Positions 4,966-5,375 of a DNA stretch of 5,375 nucleotides are shown piece by piece. Within the stretch, counting starts at the first letter, position 1; every line of letters starts with the position of its first letter. The translations under genes were made by a program, and so were the position numbers. The DNA lies in assembly GCA_023390695.1 (NCBI GenBank), contig JAEWCJ010000190.1, forward strand, positions 1 to 5,375, given 5' to 3'. Source of the DNA: Pseudomonadota bacterium (GTDB taxonomy: Bacteria > Pseudomonadota > Alphaproteobacteria > Rhizobiales > Xanthobacteraceae). The notes beneath the pieces were generated by a model. That model ran no database searches. It was not told the DNA's origin and worked only from the letters and a program-made list of their open reading frames with translations.

Positions 4966-5375
4966 ATGCGTACTTACCTCGACTTTGAAAAGCCCGTGGC
5001 CGAACTCGAGGCCAAGGCGGACGAACTTCGTGCCGTGCAGGCCACGGGCGGAGAGGTCCAGGTCGAAGAGGAAATCCAGCGGCTGGAGACCAAGGCTGCA
5101 CAGGCCCTGAAGGACCTGTATGCCAGCCTGACGCCATGGCAGAAAACCCAGGTGGCGCGGCATCAGCACCGCCCGCACTGCCTCGATTTTATCGATCAGC
5201 TGATCACGGATTTCGTGCCCTTCGCCGGCGACCGTAAATTTGGCGACGATGAAGCGATCATTGGCGGCTTTGGCCGGTTTCGCGGCGAGAGCATCTGCAT
5301 CGTCGGCCATGAAAAGGGATCGACCACCGAGGCCCGCCTGAAGCACAATTTCGGCATGGCGCGGCCCGAGGGCTA
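4966..5375 (+). CDS. accA: Acetyl-CoA carboxylase carboxyltransferase alpha subunit, N-terminal part
   Basis: AccA and AccD form the carboxyltransferase that moves the carboxyl group from biotin on AccB to acetyl-CoA, making malonyl-CoA for fatty-acid synthesis. The window contains 136 codons and runs off the right end; the family is about 315-320 residues, so roughly 43% is present. It opens MRTYLDFEKPVAELEAKADEL, matching the LDFE-x-PIAELE start of the family. A helical, charged stretch follows (about 25-50), then LTPWQKTQVARHQHRP (about 55-70), FAGDRKFGDDEAIIGGFGRF (about 85-105) and FGMARPEG at the end, leading into the crotonase-like core beyond the window. An in-frame stop at 4945-4947 with no other start after it makes the ATG at 4966 the start. 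It follows xerD after 240 bp with its own upstream region, so it is probably transcribed separately. Confidence 0.96.
   Translation, partial: MRTYLDFEKPVAELEAKADELRAVQATGGEVQVEEEIQRLETKAAQALKDLYASLTPWQKTQVARHQHRPHCLDFIDQLITDFVPFAGDRKFGDDEAIIGGFGRFRGESICIVGHEKGSTTEARLKHNFGMARPEG

Noticed and set aside
1..5375. A new multi-gene system (defence, CRISPR, mobile element, biosynthetic cluster)
   Set aside because: All sizeable genes are recognisable housekeeping families or a LysR regulator. No repeat array, transposase, toxin-antitoxin pair or unknown gene cluster is present.

Overview
The window reads as ordinary chromosomal DNA of an alphaproteobacterium. The order Hyphomicrobiales is most likely, near the Bradyrhizobium / Rhodopseudomonas / Xanthobacteraceae group. 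That placement is inferred from GC-rich coding sequence, the protein sequences themselves, and gene neighbourhoods I recall from that group (J-domain gene beside bolA, an aroK-aroB pair, and xerD followed by accA). No database search was run.

Layout, left to right. Positions 1-40 hold the first 13 codons of a J-domain-type protein on the minus strand. It is transcribed away from bolA (169-438, plus), and the two share a 128-bp divergent control region. bolA converges on a LysR-family regulator (539-1471, minus). A 275-bp non-coding gap between that regulator and the end of aroB is rich in dyads and repeated CAAAT words. Then comes the minus-strand shikimate operon, transcribed aroK (3476-2871) then aroB (2874-1747), joined by a 4-bp stop/start overlap. 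From a second divergent region the plus strand carries a 49-codon single-span membrane protein (3616-3765), xerD (3784-4725), a 240-bp gap with a 16-bp perfect palindrome and a weak terminator-like hairpin, and the first 136 codons of accA (4966 to the window end).

Functionally this is mostly housekeeping: iron-sulfur/redox maturation (BolA), aromatic precursor synthesis (AroK, AroB), chromosome dimer resolution (XerD) and the first step of fatty-acid synthesis (AccA). The exceptions are the LysR regulator, which has no obvious target beside it, and the small membrane protein, whose function is unknown.

I found no CRISPR array, insertion sequence, tRNA, rRNA, toxin-antitoxin pair, phage gene or defence cassette. 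I do not think the window holds a new multi-gene system. The least explained parts are the dyad-rich gap upstream of the LysR gene, the small membrane protein, and the palindrome behind xerD.
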